A DNA stretch of 64,000 nucleotides from Betaproteobacteria bacterium HGW-Betaproteobacteria-7 (lineage in GTDB: Bacteria; Pseudomonadota; Gammaproteobacteria; Burkholderiales; Rhodocyclaceae). The stretch lies in NCBI GenBank assembly GCA_002840765.1, contig PHCE01000006.1, positions 113,862 to 177,861 on the forward strand, given 5' to 3'. The notes under the pieces were generated by a model. The model saw only the letters and a program-made list of their open reading frames with translations, was not told the DNA's origin and did no database searches. Below are positions 9,139 to 17,757 of this stretch, piece after piece. The position numbers were made by a program, and so were the translations under genes. The stretch's first letter is position 1. Every line of letters starts with the position of its first letter.

Positions 9139-10842
9139 TCAGTCCGGAAGTGTGTCCGGGGGCGGCGTGATGCCCAAGGCGTTGCAGAACTGGTAGCCAT
9201 TGGCGCCGCGCGCCTTGACCTGGTACATGGCCTGGTCGGCGAGTTCGAGCAGCTGGTCGGGCTGATGGTGATCGGCGGGGAAGAGACTGATCCCGATGCT
9301 GGTCGACACCGTGACCTCGACGCCGTCAATCACGAACGGCACGTTCATCCGCTCGATGATCTTCTCGGCGACCAGCGCGGCATGTGCCGGCTCGGCCAGA
9401 TCGGGCAGGACGATGGCGAACTCGTCGCCACCCAGCCGCGCCGCCGTGTCGTTGCGCCGGATCGTGCTGCAGATGCGGGCGGCGGCTTCACGCAATACCT
9501 GGTCGCCGGCGGCGTGGCCAAGCGAATCGTTGATGTGCTTGAAGCGGTCGAGGTCGATGAACAGCACCGCCGCCTTGCCGCCGCTGTGCATGGCCTCGGC
9601 GGTTGCCAGTTCGAGACGGTCGAAAAGCAGCGAGCGGTTCGGGATGCCAGTCAGCACATCGTAATGAGCCAGGCGTTCGAGCTTGTCCTCGAAGGTCTTG
9701 CGCTCGGTGATGTCGTAAAAGATGCCGCAGTAATGCGTGGGAGTGCCCGCACTGTCGCGCAGCGTGCTGATCGACAGGAATTTCGGATAGACCGTGCCGT
9801 CCTTGCGCAGATCCCAGATGTCGCCCTGCCAGTGGCCAATTTCCGCCAGCGAGCGCCACATCGCGTCGTAGAAGGCCTTGTCGTGGCGCCCCGACTGTAG
9901 GACCCGCGGGTTCCGGCCCAGCGCTTCCTCGCGCGTGTACCCGGTCAGTCGGGTAAAGGCCTGGTTGACCGAGATGATCTGCGCCTTGGCGTCGGTGATG
10001 ACCATCGCCTCGTCGGTCGTCTCGAAAACCCGTTGGGTCAGCAGCAGCGACTCTTCCTTTTCGCGCTGGGCAGTGATGTCTTCGCCGATCAGCACACTGC
10101 AGGTCACTTGCCCGCTTTCGTCGCGCAGCGCGGTGACATGCCACAACATCAGGTGCGACTTGCCCGCGGTGTCGCGCACGGTGCATTCGAACGCGTGCGG
10201 CGAAGTATCGGCGATCTTGCGCAGGCGTTCTGCCGGCGGCTCGCTGATGGCCTCGGCGTAATGCCCGAAGAACGGCCGGCTGATCGCTTCGCGCGGCGGC
10301 TCGTCGATCAGGTCGAGAAACGGCTGGTTAAAAAAGATCAGTTCGCCATTAAGATCGACGACAGTGGCCGGCAGACGTATCTGTTTGAGCAGTTCGGCAA
10401 TGCGATGATCGGCAGGGTTGGCGCCGGGCAGGGCATGAAGGGCCGGCGAGAGATCGAGACAGAAACCAGTGAAACCCACCGTCTCGCCGGTCGGTGCGAG
10501 GCGCGGCAGACTCTCGAACGCCATGCCGCAATAGATCCCATCCCGACGGCGCAGCCAGACGTGCCGGCGAAAGCCCTGGTTGTCACTGGCCGCACGCTTG
10601 AAGGCCCCTAGCAGGCCGGCCAGATCGTCGGGATGGACGACCTTCGCCCAGCAGTCGGCAATCAGTTCGCTACGCTCCAGACCCGTAAACCGTGACCACG
10701 ACGGGCTGAGAAATTCGGTGCGTCCGGTAGCATCGGTCAGCCACAGCAGGATCTGTGACGGTTGCGTGGGGACTCGAATATGGGAATCCGATTCCCAATG
10801 CCGGGGACTGTGACGGGCAAATTCATTCATCTCGAAATGCAC
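9139..10842 (-). CDS. PAS-PAS-PAS-GGDEF diguanylate cyclase
   Basis: 567 residues without predicted membrane segments, so cytoplasmic. Three PAS domains (about 30-135, 145-265, 270-390) precede a GGDEF domain (about 393-555). The active site RLGGDEFA is intact, so c-di-GMP synthesis is expected. An RRND inhibitory-site motif lies five residues upstream, predicting product inhibition. No EAL domain follows. Start is GTG 10842 with a GAGA ribosome site; ATG 10830 is the alternative. It is convergent with the flavin oxidase, 12 bases apart. Confidence 0.93.
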   Translation of the reverse strand: MHFEMNEFARHSPRHWESDSHIRVPTQPSQILLWLTDATGRTEFLSPSWSRFTGLERSELIADCWAKVVHPDDLAGLLGAFKRAASDNQGFRRHVWLRRRDGIYCGMAFESLPRLAPTGETVGFTGFCLDLSPALHALPGANPADHRIAELLKQIRLPATVVDLNGELIFFNQPFLDLIDEPPREAISRPFFGHYAEAISEPPAERLRKIADTSPHAFECTVRDTAGKSHLMLWHVTALRDESGQVTCSVLIGEDITAQREKEESLLLTQRVFETTDEAMVITDAKAQIISVNQAFTRLTGYTREEALGRNPRVLQSGRHDKAFYDAMWRSLAEIGHWQGDIWDLRKDGTVYPKFLSISTLRDSAGTPTHYCGIFYDITERKTFEDKLERLAHYDVLTGIPNRSLLFDRLELATAEAMHSGGKAAVLFIDLDRFKHINDSLGHAAGDQVLREAAARICSTIRRNDTAARLGGDEFAIVLPDLAEPAHAALVAEKIIERMNVPFVIDGVEVTVSTSIGISLFPADHHQPDQLLELADQAMYQVKARGANGYQFCNALGITPPPDTLPD

Positions 10843-11079
10843 TTTCTCGCTGGCGCGCGGAACTGCGGGCTTGGCCAGCCAAGCTGGCTACCGATTCAAG
10901 CAAAATCGGTGCCGCTTGTGCGTCGCATCTGATTTGGCCGCTGGCGCTCGCTCGCCCTGAAGCGGGCCCACGATTGCTTCTTCCAGATCACGCAGTTGCG
11001 TGGCCGGCGCGTAAGCTTCGATCTGTCTTTCGCCGCGATCCACCAGGTCCCGATCTGCGCGGCCACGCCGCGTTGGTCC
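10843..11079. other. intergenic stretch, no gene identified
   Basis: 237 bases with no convincing gene. Two short inverted repeats lie near 10880-10915 (AGCCAAGCTGGCT and a CCGATT/AATCGG stem) and could terminate the minus-strand operon entering from the right. The frame directly after the stop at 11080 stays open for about 60 codons on the minus strand, but lacks a start codon and ribosome site, so I do not call it. Confidence 0.4.
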
Positions 11080-12327
11080 TCAGCGGCGCGGTGTGGCTGA
11101 CCGCGCCAGCGCGTTCCAGAACTGTTCGAGCGTTGCCAGCTGGGTTGGCGATTCGACGGCGGGGTGGCTGGCATACAGCGCGATCACCAGCCGCCGGTCG
11201 AAATCGATGTAGAGGCTGCTGCCGTGGGCGCCAATCAGGGCCACGCGGTTGGGGTCGCCGCCGAGGTGAACGAAGCCGTAACGTCGTTCGCTGCCGCGTG
11301 CCAGGCCGGGAAGCTGCGGTGAGCGGATGCCGGAAGATGCGGTCAGGGTTTCGATGAACCAGCCGGGAACGCGGCTGCGCGTACGGCTGGAGCGAGCATC
11401 GAGCAGCAACTGTCCGAGGCGGCTGAAATCGCGCAGGGAGAGGGCCAGGCCGCCGGCCAGTTCGATACCCCGCTCGTCAGTCATCCACTGTACCGGGTGC
11501 TCGGGGTCGATACGGCTGAGCAGTTGCTCGCAGAACAGCTGGGACAAGGGCATCTTGTTGCTTTCGGCCAGCAGCCAGGCGAGCAGGTCGTCGTCGGGGC
11601 TGGCCGGCAACGCTGACAGCTTACGGTTCTCCATCGGGAAGTCCCAGCGTCCCGGCATGGCCAGCCAGGCACGGACGTCGATATCGGTTCCACCCTTGAT
11701 CCAGCCAGCTGCTTCGCGCCAGCTGGCCAATTCCTCGTTGCTCCAGTTCGTGGCGTCGTTGCTGTCAAGCAAGCGCTGGACGGAGAGCCGGCGCAGGCCA
11801 CCCTGGTTGCTCATCGTCGGCAGGTAGCGGGTCAGCGAACGGTCGGCGGAGAGTTTGCCTTGGGAGACCGAGATCGCACCGAGCAGGTTGAGGATGGGGC
11901 GGTTGGCCTGCAGTAGCAAGCGTTGATCGTCGGCGCGCAGGCCGTTGCGATAGCGCTCGGCGAGCAGCCGGCCATTCTGCAAGACGACCAGCCCATCGGC
12001 CTGCAGGCGGCTGTCGAGCAGGAAGCCCAGATTTCGGGCCGAGCCATCCAGCGGATCGCTGACCTTGATCTTGTCGACGTCGAGTTTGCGACCGGCACTG
12101 CGCAGGGGCGTCGGTTTGCCTGGAGTCAGCCGTAGCGATGGCATGAAGGTGGAGCCGGCAGTCAGGGCCAGGCGAAGGTGCTCGCCACTTAGCCAATTGC
12201 TGTGGTTGATCCATTTTCCGATCCGCTGATCGCCGCGTACCTGCGCATCGAAGTGGCAGACAGGTGCCGCCGTAGCGTGAGTGGCGATCAACAGTAGCAA
12301 TGAGCAGGCGCCCAGCCGGCAATTCAT
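11080..12327 (-). CDS. beta-lactamase-fold protein lacking the catalytic SxxK motif
   Basis: 415 residues with a signal peptide (CSLLLLIATHATAA) from ATG 12327, which has a GGAG site. The layout follows the NylB/class-C serine hydrolase family: a GRLLAERY-like strand, the helix where SxxK should sit, then LPTMSNQGGLRRLSVQRLL. At the SxxK position I read QANR (in LLLQANRPILNLLG), so both the nucleophile and the lysine appear to be lost. It may be a periplasmic binding or scaffold pseudoenzyme. It is the last gene of the antiporter/gamma-glutamyl operon, 11 bases after the YbdK-like gene. Confidence 0.75.
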   Translation of the reverse strand: MNCRLGACSLLLLIATHATAAPVCHFDAQVRGDQRIGKWINHSNWLSGEHLRLALTAGSTFMPSLRLTPGKPTPLRSAGRKLDVDKIKVSDPLDGSARNLGFLLDSRLQADGLVVLQNGRLLAERYRNGLRADDQRLLLQANRPILNLLGAISVSQGKLSADRSLTRYLPTMSNQGGLRRLSVQRLLDSNDATNWSNEELASWREAAGWIKGGTDIDVRAWLAMPGRWDFPMENRKLSALPASPDDDLLAWLLAESNKMPLSQLFCEQLLSRIDPEHPVQWMTDERGIELAGGLALSLRDFSRLGQLLLDARSSRTRSRVPGWFIETLTASSGIRSPQLPGLARGSERRYGFVHLGGDPNRVALIGAHGSSLYIDFDRRLVIALYASHPAVESPTQLATLEQFWNALARSATPRR

Positions 12328-12338
12328 GTCACGTTCTC

Positions 12339-13472
12339 CTAGTATTTGTCTGGTGTGCTGAGCAGCCGTCCGCTGGCTTCGCACACCACATCGTTGAGGT
12401 TGCCGAAGTATTCTTGTCGCTGCCGCAGCCAGCTGGCATCGCCACCCGTGGCCACGATGGTGTGCAAGGCCTTGAGCCAGTGTTCGCAATCCAGTGCCCG
12501 GGCATCCTCGGTCAGCGTCTCGAGCAGTTCGCCTATGCTAACGCCGAGTGGCCGGCAGCACCGGGCAACCGGATCGGAAATTTGCGCCGCCATACCGTAG
12601 CGACAGGCCTGGAACTTGTTGTAGCGCGCGACATGGGCCTGGCTGGCGGTCTGCAATTCGGGCCGGGTGCGCAGCAGCCAGCGCGTCAGAGACTGAGCCA
12701 GCGCCGCCAGCGAGGCGGCCTGCTCAATGGCAAGCGGTGTGTCGCAGACGCGGATCTCGACGGTGCCGAATTCGGGCTTTGGCCGCACATCCCAATAGAG
12801 ATCCTTGATGCTGCTGGCGATGCCGCAGGCCTGCAGGAATTCGAAGTGGCGGACGAAAGCCGCCCAGTCGTCAAGCGGCGGGCACTGACCGCTGAGCGGA
12901 AAGGCCGAGACGGCATTGAGGCGGGCTGATTGGAACAGCGTGTCCACGCCGTCGACATAAGGTGAGGAGGCGGACAGGGCTATGAACGCGGGCACGTAGA
13001 CGCCGAGCGCCTGGGTCAGCCAGATAGCGTCGTCGGCCGATTCGCAGCCGACGTGGATATGCTGGCCGAAGACGGTGAATTGTTTGGCCAGATAGCCATA
13101 GCGTTGGTATAGCTCGTCAAAGCGCTCGCCGGGACATATCCGCCGTTCGGGCCAGTGATGGAAGGCATGCGTGCCGCCGCCGCAGATGCCGATGTTGTTG
13201 CGCTCGGCATGAGTGCGCAAGGTGTCGCGCAGGCCGGCGAGGTCGCTGGCGATGCCGTTGACCGTCGCCTGTGGCTGGGTGCTGACCTCGATCATGCTTT
13301 CCGTTATTTCCAGCTTGATTTCACCGAAACGCCCGTCGTAATCGAGGCCGCCGAGCAGGTCGGTGGCGGCGCGGGTAAGGTCGAAATCGCGCCGCGAAAC
13401 CAGTTGCAGTTCCAGTTCGACGCCCAGGCTGAGGGCAGCGCTGTGGGTGAAATCCCCCAAGGGCTTGCTCAT
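12339..13472 (-). CDS. ybdK: YbdK-type carboxylate-amine ligase (GCS2 family)
   Basis: 377 residues. The GCS2 pattern is clear: VELELQLVSRRDFDL at the start, EIKLEITESMIEVST, HAFHHWPE, then FTVFGQHIHVGC. Members ligate glutamate through its gamma-carboxyl to an amine; the E. coli protein has weak glutamate-cysteine ligase activity. The start ATG overlaps the upstream antiporter stop (ATGA), showing translational coupling. Its place between KefB-like antiporters and a gamma-glutamyl hydrolase suggests it makes a gamma-glutamyl compound used in this operon; that is inference. Confidence 0.9.
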   Translation of the reverse strand: MSKPLGDFTHSAALSLGVELELQLVSRRDFDLTRAATDLLGGLDYDGRFGEIKLEITESMIEVSTQPQATVNGIASDLAGLRDTLRTHAERNNIGICGGGTHAFHHWPERRICPGERFDELYQRYGYLAKQFTVFGQHIHVGCESADDAIWLTQALGVYVPAFIALSASSPYVDGVDTLFQSARLNAVSAFPLSGQCPPLDDWAAFVRHFEFLQACGIASSIKDLYWDVRPKPEFGTVEIRVCDTPLAIEQAASLAALAQSLTRWLLRTRPELQTASQAHVARYNKFQACRYGMAAQISDPVARCCRPLGVSIGELLETLTEDARALDCEHWLKALHTIVATGGDASWLRQRQEYFGNLNDVVCEASGRLLSTPDKY

Positions 13473-14743
13473 GCGATGCCTCCGTTGCGTTGCGTGTCAC
13501 TGGCGCACTCGCCCGAGCGGCGCAGAGCCAGTCGACACAGGGCGGGACCGGCCAGTTCCATGATGGCGGCGGCGAATAGCGGCAGGGCTAGCGCCGAAAG
13601 GCCGATTTCCGGATAGAGCTGGGCCAGCTCGTAGGCCATGAAGACGGCCGTGGCCGACAACGGCTGGATGCCGAGGCCGACCAGCAGGCGCTTGTTGCGT
13701 GGCAGGCTGCCGCCGGTCAGGGCCAGCGCTGCCAGCTTGGCAGTGGCGCGCACCGCCAGCAGGCCGAGCGCCTGCAGCCCGGTCATCCAGGTGAAGGCGG
13801 CCCACGGCAGCGAGGCGCCGACGACGACGAAGAGAATGATGGCGAGCAGCCAGTGGCCTTCCGGCAGCGCCGTGTAGCGCAGCGCCTGGCGGGTATCGCG
13901 GACAGCCAGTACGACGCCCATCAGGAACAAGGTGAGAAATACCGGGACAGCCAGCATGCGGGCGATGCCGACGGCGAGCAGGGCCGAGGCAACGAGGACG
14001 AATACCTGGGCCAGCGAGGCTTTCGGCAGCAGGCGGGCGATGGCCAGGGCGAGGCTGGCGGCGAGGGCGGCGACAAGCAGCGAGCCGCCGGCGACCCAGA
14101 GCGGATGGACGATGGCATTGAGCCAGTTTTCGCTGTTCTCTGCATGGACGATGCCGAGCACGATGGTGAAGGCTACGAATGAGGCGGCGGCGGCGATTGC
14201 CGTGTGCAGGATGATGCGTTCGGTGACCTGGCCCTGGGCTTTCGATTCCTCGATGGCGAGCAGCACCACGGCCGGCGCTGAGGCCATGGTGACGGCGGCG
14301 GTGGCGGCCGACCAGGCAGGGCTGAGGCCGACCACGTAGAAGGCGAAAAGGAAGATCAGCAGGAAGGACAGGTTGATGTCGGCAAGCGTGCTGCGCAGCA
14401 GTTCACGGTTGCGTAGCAGCCAGCCGAGATCCAGACGGCGGCCGACTTCCATCATCAGCAGGCCGAGCGCCGCATCGGCTACTGGTCGCGCCTGGGCGAG
14501 TCCCTCTATGCTGATCCAGCCGAGCAGGGAGGGCCCGAAGATGGTTCCGGCCAGCACGTAGCCGATCACCTTCGGCCAGCCGGCGCGGGCATGCAGCCAT
14601 TCGCCGATCAGCAGGCCGACCACCAGCAGCATGCTGAACAGGGCCAGCGAATCGATCTGCTCGGGGAATGGCGGCAGGAAGAACAGGCGGTCGAGCAGCC
14701 AGTTCCAGGCAGCGCGTGGCAGGCCGGCCAGCGAATCAGGCAT
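13469..14743 (-). CDS. KefB-like cation:proton antiporter (second copy in operon)
   Basis: 424 residues with about 12 hydrophobic segments of the CPA2 (Na+/H+ exchanger) fold, including GYVLAGTIFGPSLLGW and LGLLMMEVGRRLDLGWLL. It ends after the membrane domain and lacks the C-terminal RCK/TrkA-N domain of KefB/KefC, so it has no built-in nucleotide or glutathione sensor. It overlaps the DapB-like gene by 8 bases and the YbdK gene by 4. The ion (K+ or Na+) is not determinable. Confidence 0.88.
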   Translation of the reverse strand: MPDSLAGLPRAAWNWLLDRLFFLPPFPEQIDSLALFSMLLVVGLLIGEWLHARAGWPKVIGYVLAGTIFGPSLLGWISIEGLAQARPVADAALGLLMMEVGRRLDLGWLLRNRELLRSTLADINLSFLLIFLFAFYVVGLSPAWSAATAAVTMASAPAVVLLAIEESKAQGQVTERIILHTAIAAAASFVAFTIVLGIVHAENSENWLNAIVHPLWVAGGSLLVAALAASLALAIARLLPKASLAQVFVLVASALLAVGIARMLAVPVFLTLFLMGVVLAVRDTRQALRYTALPEGHWLLAIILFVVVGASLPWAAFTWMTGLQALGLLAVRATAKLAALALTGGSLPRNKRLLVGLGIQPLSATAVFMAYELAQLYPEIGLSALALPLFAAAIMELAGPALCRLALRRSGECASDTQRNGGIA

Positions 14744-15485
14744 GGGCGGGGACGAGGCTGGCGTTCAGGTCCTGGCGGATCAGATTGAGCAGCAGGTCGT
14801 CGTAGGTATAGAAGCCGGGTGGATATTTCAGCAGTTCGTGGAGGGCGAAGGCCGCACCGGTGCCGAAAGCCTCGCGGCGGATCGAGTCGTGAATCAGGCG
14901 CACGGTCTGGAAAGGGAAACCGAAGATCACCTCATGGTGGCCGACGATGCCGCCCAGACGCAGCGAGGTGATGCGTTCATGGTCGACATCGAGATTTTCG
15001 GCAATCTTGCGCGCGGTACCGGAAACCTCCGGCTTGTCGCGAAAATGCTGCTCAAGAATCTCGACATCGGCAAACGGCGCGATGCGGCGCAGCATGCGCG
15101 CAGCGAACATCAGGAAATTGATGCCGAGGGTTATGTTGGGCGAAGACATGACCCGGATGTCGCTGCCCAGATCGCGAATGTAAGCCAACGTCGTTTCGGG
15201 GTGGACGGAAATGGCACTGACCAGGGCAATGCCGCGTCGGCGGATCGCTTCGCCGTAGATGAGCACGGCCTTGGCATCGGAAAAGTCGATTACCGCGTCG
15301 ACCGGATGTTGGTCCAGCCAGGCGGGAAAAGAATTCGCGTCCAGGCTTGTCACCGGGTGGCCGGTTTCGGCGGGGCCGGCGCTGCGCCGGGCGATCCAGC
15401 ACAATTCGAAACGTTCATCGGCTTCAATGACACGGGCGACTGCTGCCCCCGCCTTGCCGTAGCCAATCAGTCCAACTTTGATCAT
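14736..15485 (-). CDS. dihydrodipicolinate reductase-like protein
   Basis: 249 residues. The N-terminus has the dinucleotide-binding loop GYGKAG (about 8-13). The C-terminal part keeps the DapB active-site pattern in altered form: EQHFRDKPEVSGTA compared with HHRHKVDAPSGTA of DapB, so the His, Lys and SGT elements are present. True dapB should be elsewhere; the operon setting suggests an NAD(P)H-dependent reduction of another imine or cyclic substrate. The 8-base overlap with the following antiporter gene implies coupled translation. Confidence 0.82.
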   Translation of the reverse strand: MIKVGLIGYGKAGAAVARVIEADERFELCWIARRSAGPAETGHPVTSLDANSFPAWLDQHPVDAVIDFSDAKAVLIYGEAIRRRGIALVSAISVHPETTLAYIRDLGSDIRVMSSPNITLGINFLMFAARMLRRIAPFADVEILEQHFRDKPEVSGTARKIAENLDVDHERITSLRLGGIVGHHEVIFGFPFQTVRLIHDSIRREAFGTGAAFALHELLKYPPGFYTYDDLLLNLIRQDLNASLVPAHA

Positions 15486-15623
15486 GGTTCTTAACTCCCT
15501 ATGCTGCGAATGACGAATTGCGAATGGCGTTTTTCGATAGCCACCTCAAGGATGGGATCAAACTGCGGCGATCCTTTGGGGGGAAAGTAGCGACGACGCC
15601 TTGCTGGCTGGCGCCGCCTCTTG
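15486..15623. other. only real gap inside the antiporter/gamma-glutamyl operon
   Basis: 138 bases between the glutamine-amidotransferase-like gene and the DapB-like gene. No open frame with a start is convincing. A GGGAG site for the DapB-like ATG is present near 15492. The gap could hold an internal promoter, but I see no clear consensus. Confidence 0.35.
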
Positions 15624-16406
15624 CTACCAGCGCCGGCCGCGGGCGGCAGCGAGGAATTCGTCGAGTATCGGCGTGCAGTCCAGCAAGTCGGGACTGCCCG
15701 GTGGATGAAATTCCGGATGCCACTGAAGCCCCAGCACATACGGCCGACCCTCAAGGCGGATCGCCTCGATCAGTCCGTCCGCCTGACTGCGTGCCTCGAC
15801 CTTCAGGCCGCGACCGAGGGCGCGGATCGCTTGGTGGTGGATCGAGATGACGCCGCCGGCCGAGCGATCAGGGTAGAGCCGAGCCAGTCCGGAGTCGGCA
15901 TCCCAGGCAATCTGGTGGGCATGGCGATCGTAGTCTGCGTGTTGATGAACAGCCGGAGTCTCGTACTGAGACTCGATGTCCTGGTAGAGGGTTCCGCCCA
16001 TTGCCACATTGATCAGTTGCAGGCCGCGGCAGATGCCCAAAACGGGCTTGCCAGCCTCCATGAACTCATGCAGCAGTTCCATTTCGTAAGCATCGCGCAG
16101 GCGGTCGCCGGCCCAGTCGGGATGCCCCGGCTCCTCGCCGTAGGATTGCGGGCTGATGTCGGCACCGCCCTGCAGCACCAGGCCGTCGAGGTATTGCGGA
16201 TAGTCGGAAAGGCGGATGCTGCTGCGATGGACCATGCCGTCGCCGCTCACCGAGGGGATCATGAAGACCATCACCTCGCGCGACATCACCCAGTGGGCCA
16301 CCGATTGCTCAAGGTACTGCAGCGATTTCGACTGGATGCCGGTGGCGCCGGGCTGTGGATGGTAGATGCGGGCCGAGAGGCCGATGCGTAACGGACGCTT
16401 GCTCAT
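15624..16406 (-). CDS. gamma-glutamyl hydrolase of the PuuD (peptidase C26) family
   Basis: 260-residue class I glutamine-amidotransferase-fold protein. The nucleophile elbow is GICRGLQ and the His-Glu pair is in QWHPEFH, so the catalytic triad is complete. PuuD hydrolyses gamma-glutamyl-gamma-aminobutyrate; relatives cleave other gamma-glutamyl amides. LQGGADISPQSYGE near residue 80 is typical. Its ATG overlaps the stop of the first antiporter. With the YbdK-like ligase it could close a make/break cycle for one gamma-glutamyl metabolite. Confidence 0.9.
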   Translation of the reverse strand: MSKRPLRIGLSARIYHPQPGATGIQSKSLQYLEQSVAHWVMSREVMVFMIPSVSGDGMVHRSSIRLSDYPQYLDGLVLQGGADISPQSYGEEPGHPDWAGDRLRDAYEMELLHEFMEAGKPVLGICRGLQLINVAMGGTLYQDIESQYETPAVHQHADYDRHAHQIAWDADSGLARLYPDRSAGGVISIHHQAIRALGRGLKVEARSQADGLIEAIRLEGRPYVLGLQWHPEFHPPGSPDLLDCTPILDEFLAAARGRRW

Positions 16407-17623
16407 GACGCTGCTCCTCCATGAGGGCCGTTTGCCGCGCTGGCGTTCCGGCCGAGGTTGAGGCGTGTCGCTTCACCAAAACCCTTGATGGCGGTCTGCG
16501 TGGCGAGTGGTCCGAGCAACTGCATGAGCAGCAGGGTCGCCAGCAACATGCCGACCAGCTTGGGGTCGAGTTCGGAATATAGCATCTGCGTGTTGGCCAG
16601 CAGAACCAGAGCGACACTGGACATTGGTTGCAGCCCGACGGCGAGCAAGGCGCCTTCGCGCGGCTGTAAACTGAGATGACGTGCCGCCAACAGCATTACC
16701 GCCAGTTGTCCGGCCAGGCGGACAAAGACGACGAGCAGGGCTTCCGCCCAGTAGTTGGCGAGATGGGCGATGTCGAGCGCGGCACCGGCAAGGACGAAGG
16801 TGACGACGAGAAAAACCCGGGCATCGCTGGCGATACGAATGCCGATCACCTGTTGCTGGCGGTCCATGACGCGGACAAGAAAACCGAAAATCAGCATCGG
16901 CAGGAAGACCGAGACTTCGAGAAAGAGGGCGCTGCCGACGCCAAAAACGATACTGCCGAGGATCAGCAGGTGATGATGTTCAGCCCGCCGCTCCAGGCGG
17001 CGGGCACCAACCAGGACGATGGCGGCGCAGAGGGCGCCGAGCAGCAGGGAGACCAGGATGCTGCCGAGAGCCAGGCCGGTGCGGGCGAGAATGCCGCCAC
17101 TGACCGTGTCATCAAGGAAAGGAGTGAGCAGGGCGACGAGGGCAAAGGCGGTGCAGCCGTTGGCGGTAACCATGGTGTACAGCAGGCCGGTTCGCTCGCC
17201 ACGGGCGCCGATATCGCTGCAGGTGGCAATGGTGATGGCGGCCGAGGTGGCCAGGCAGAGGGCGGCGGCAAACAGCGATGCAGCGAAGGAAAAGCCGAGC
17301 AGCAGGAAGAGCAGCAGCATGAGCAGCCCGGGAGCGAGCGAGATGGCCAGGCCGGCGAAGAGCCGGCGCCGGGCTTCGGCGCGGTCCACGCCGGGAACCA
17401 GATAGCCCAGTTCGAAGAGGATCAGGCCGAGGGCCAAGTCGCTGAACAATTGGGCCGATTCGATGTGCAACGGGGTAATCCAGTTGGCGCCGCTCTGCCC
17501 GGCAAGCAGGCCGAACAGTACGTACCCGGTGGTTCTCGGCAGGGACAGCAGTCGCCTGGAGATTTCGCCGGCAGCGAGGCCGCCGAGCAGGATCAGGCCG
17601 AAAAGCTGGATCGAGTTGATCAT
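16403..17623 (-). CDS. KefB-like cation:proton antiporter (first gene of operon)
   Basis: About 406 residues and 11-12 membrane segments of the CPA2 exchanger fold (TTGYVLFGLLAGQSG, LGLILFELGYLVPG). There is no RCK domain. The ATG near 17623 is preceded not by a ribosome site but by a T-run and a perfect GC hairpin (17631-17646). An in-frame TTG at 17674, beyond the hairpin, would add 17 residues, so the start is uncertain. It opens the operon and is divergent from the MarR regulator, its likely controller. Confidence 0.85.
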   Translation of the reverse strand: MINSIQLFGLILLGGLAAGEISRRLLSLPRTTGYVLFGLLAGQSGANWITPLHIESAQLFSDLALGLILFELGYLVPGVDRAEARRRLFAGLAISLAPGLLMLLLFLLLGFSFAASLFAAALCLATSAAITIATCSDIGARGERTGLLYTMVTANGCTAFALVALLTPFLDDTVSGGILARTGLALGSILVSLLLGALCAAIVLVGARRLERRAEHHHLLILGSIVFGVGSALFLEVSVFLPMLIFGFLVRVMDRQQQVIGIRIASDARVFLVVTFVLAGAALDIAHLANYWAEALLVVFVRLAGQLAVMLLAARHLSLQPREGALLAVGLQPMSSVALVLLANTQMLYSELDPKLVGMLLATLLLMQLLGPLATQTAIKGFGEATRLNLGRNASAANGPHGGAAS

Positions 17624-17646
17624 AAAAAAAGGGGGGCATGCCCCCC
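17624..17646 (-). terminator. perfect 16-bp palindrome plus T-run before the antiporter start
   Basis: On the minus strand the leader reads GGGGGG-CATG-CCCCCC followed by seven Ts running directly into ATG. This is the form of an intrinsic terminator, but it lies upstream of the operon's first codon, where it would also hide any ribosome site. It could be an attenuator or a structure controlling initiation. Alternatively it only ends transcripts from upstream, with the operon starting at the TTG beyond it. Confidence 0.65.
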
Positions 17647-17757
17647 AAATCCTCGTCGAAAAGGAATGAGCCAACGAACAGAAGCGTCCGCAGCTACATT
17701 GCTTGGCAATATAATTGACGCTTCGCTTTCGCGCAACCAGCGCGCTCAGGAAATGCC

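Noticed and set aside
10893..11079. In-frame open stretch directly after the beta-lactamase-fold gene stop
   Set aside because: No start codon or ribosome site and no homology; open frames of this length are common at this GC content.
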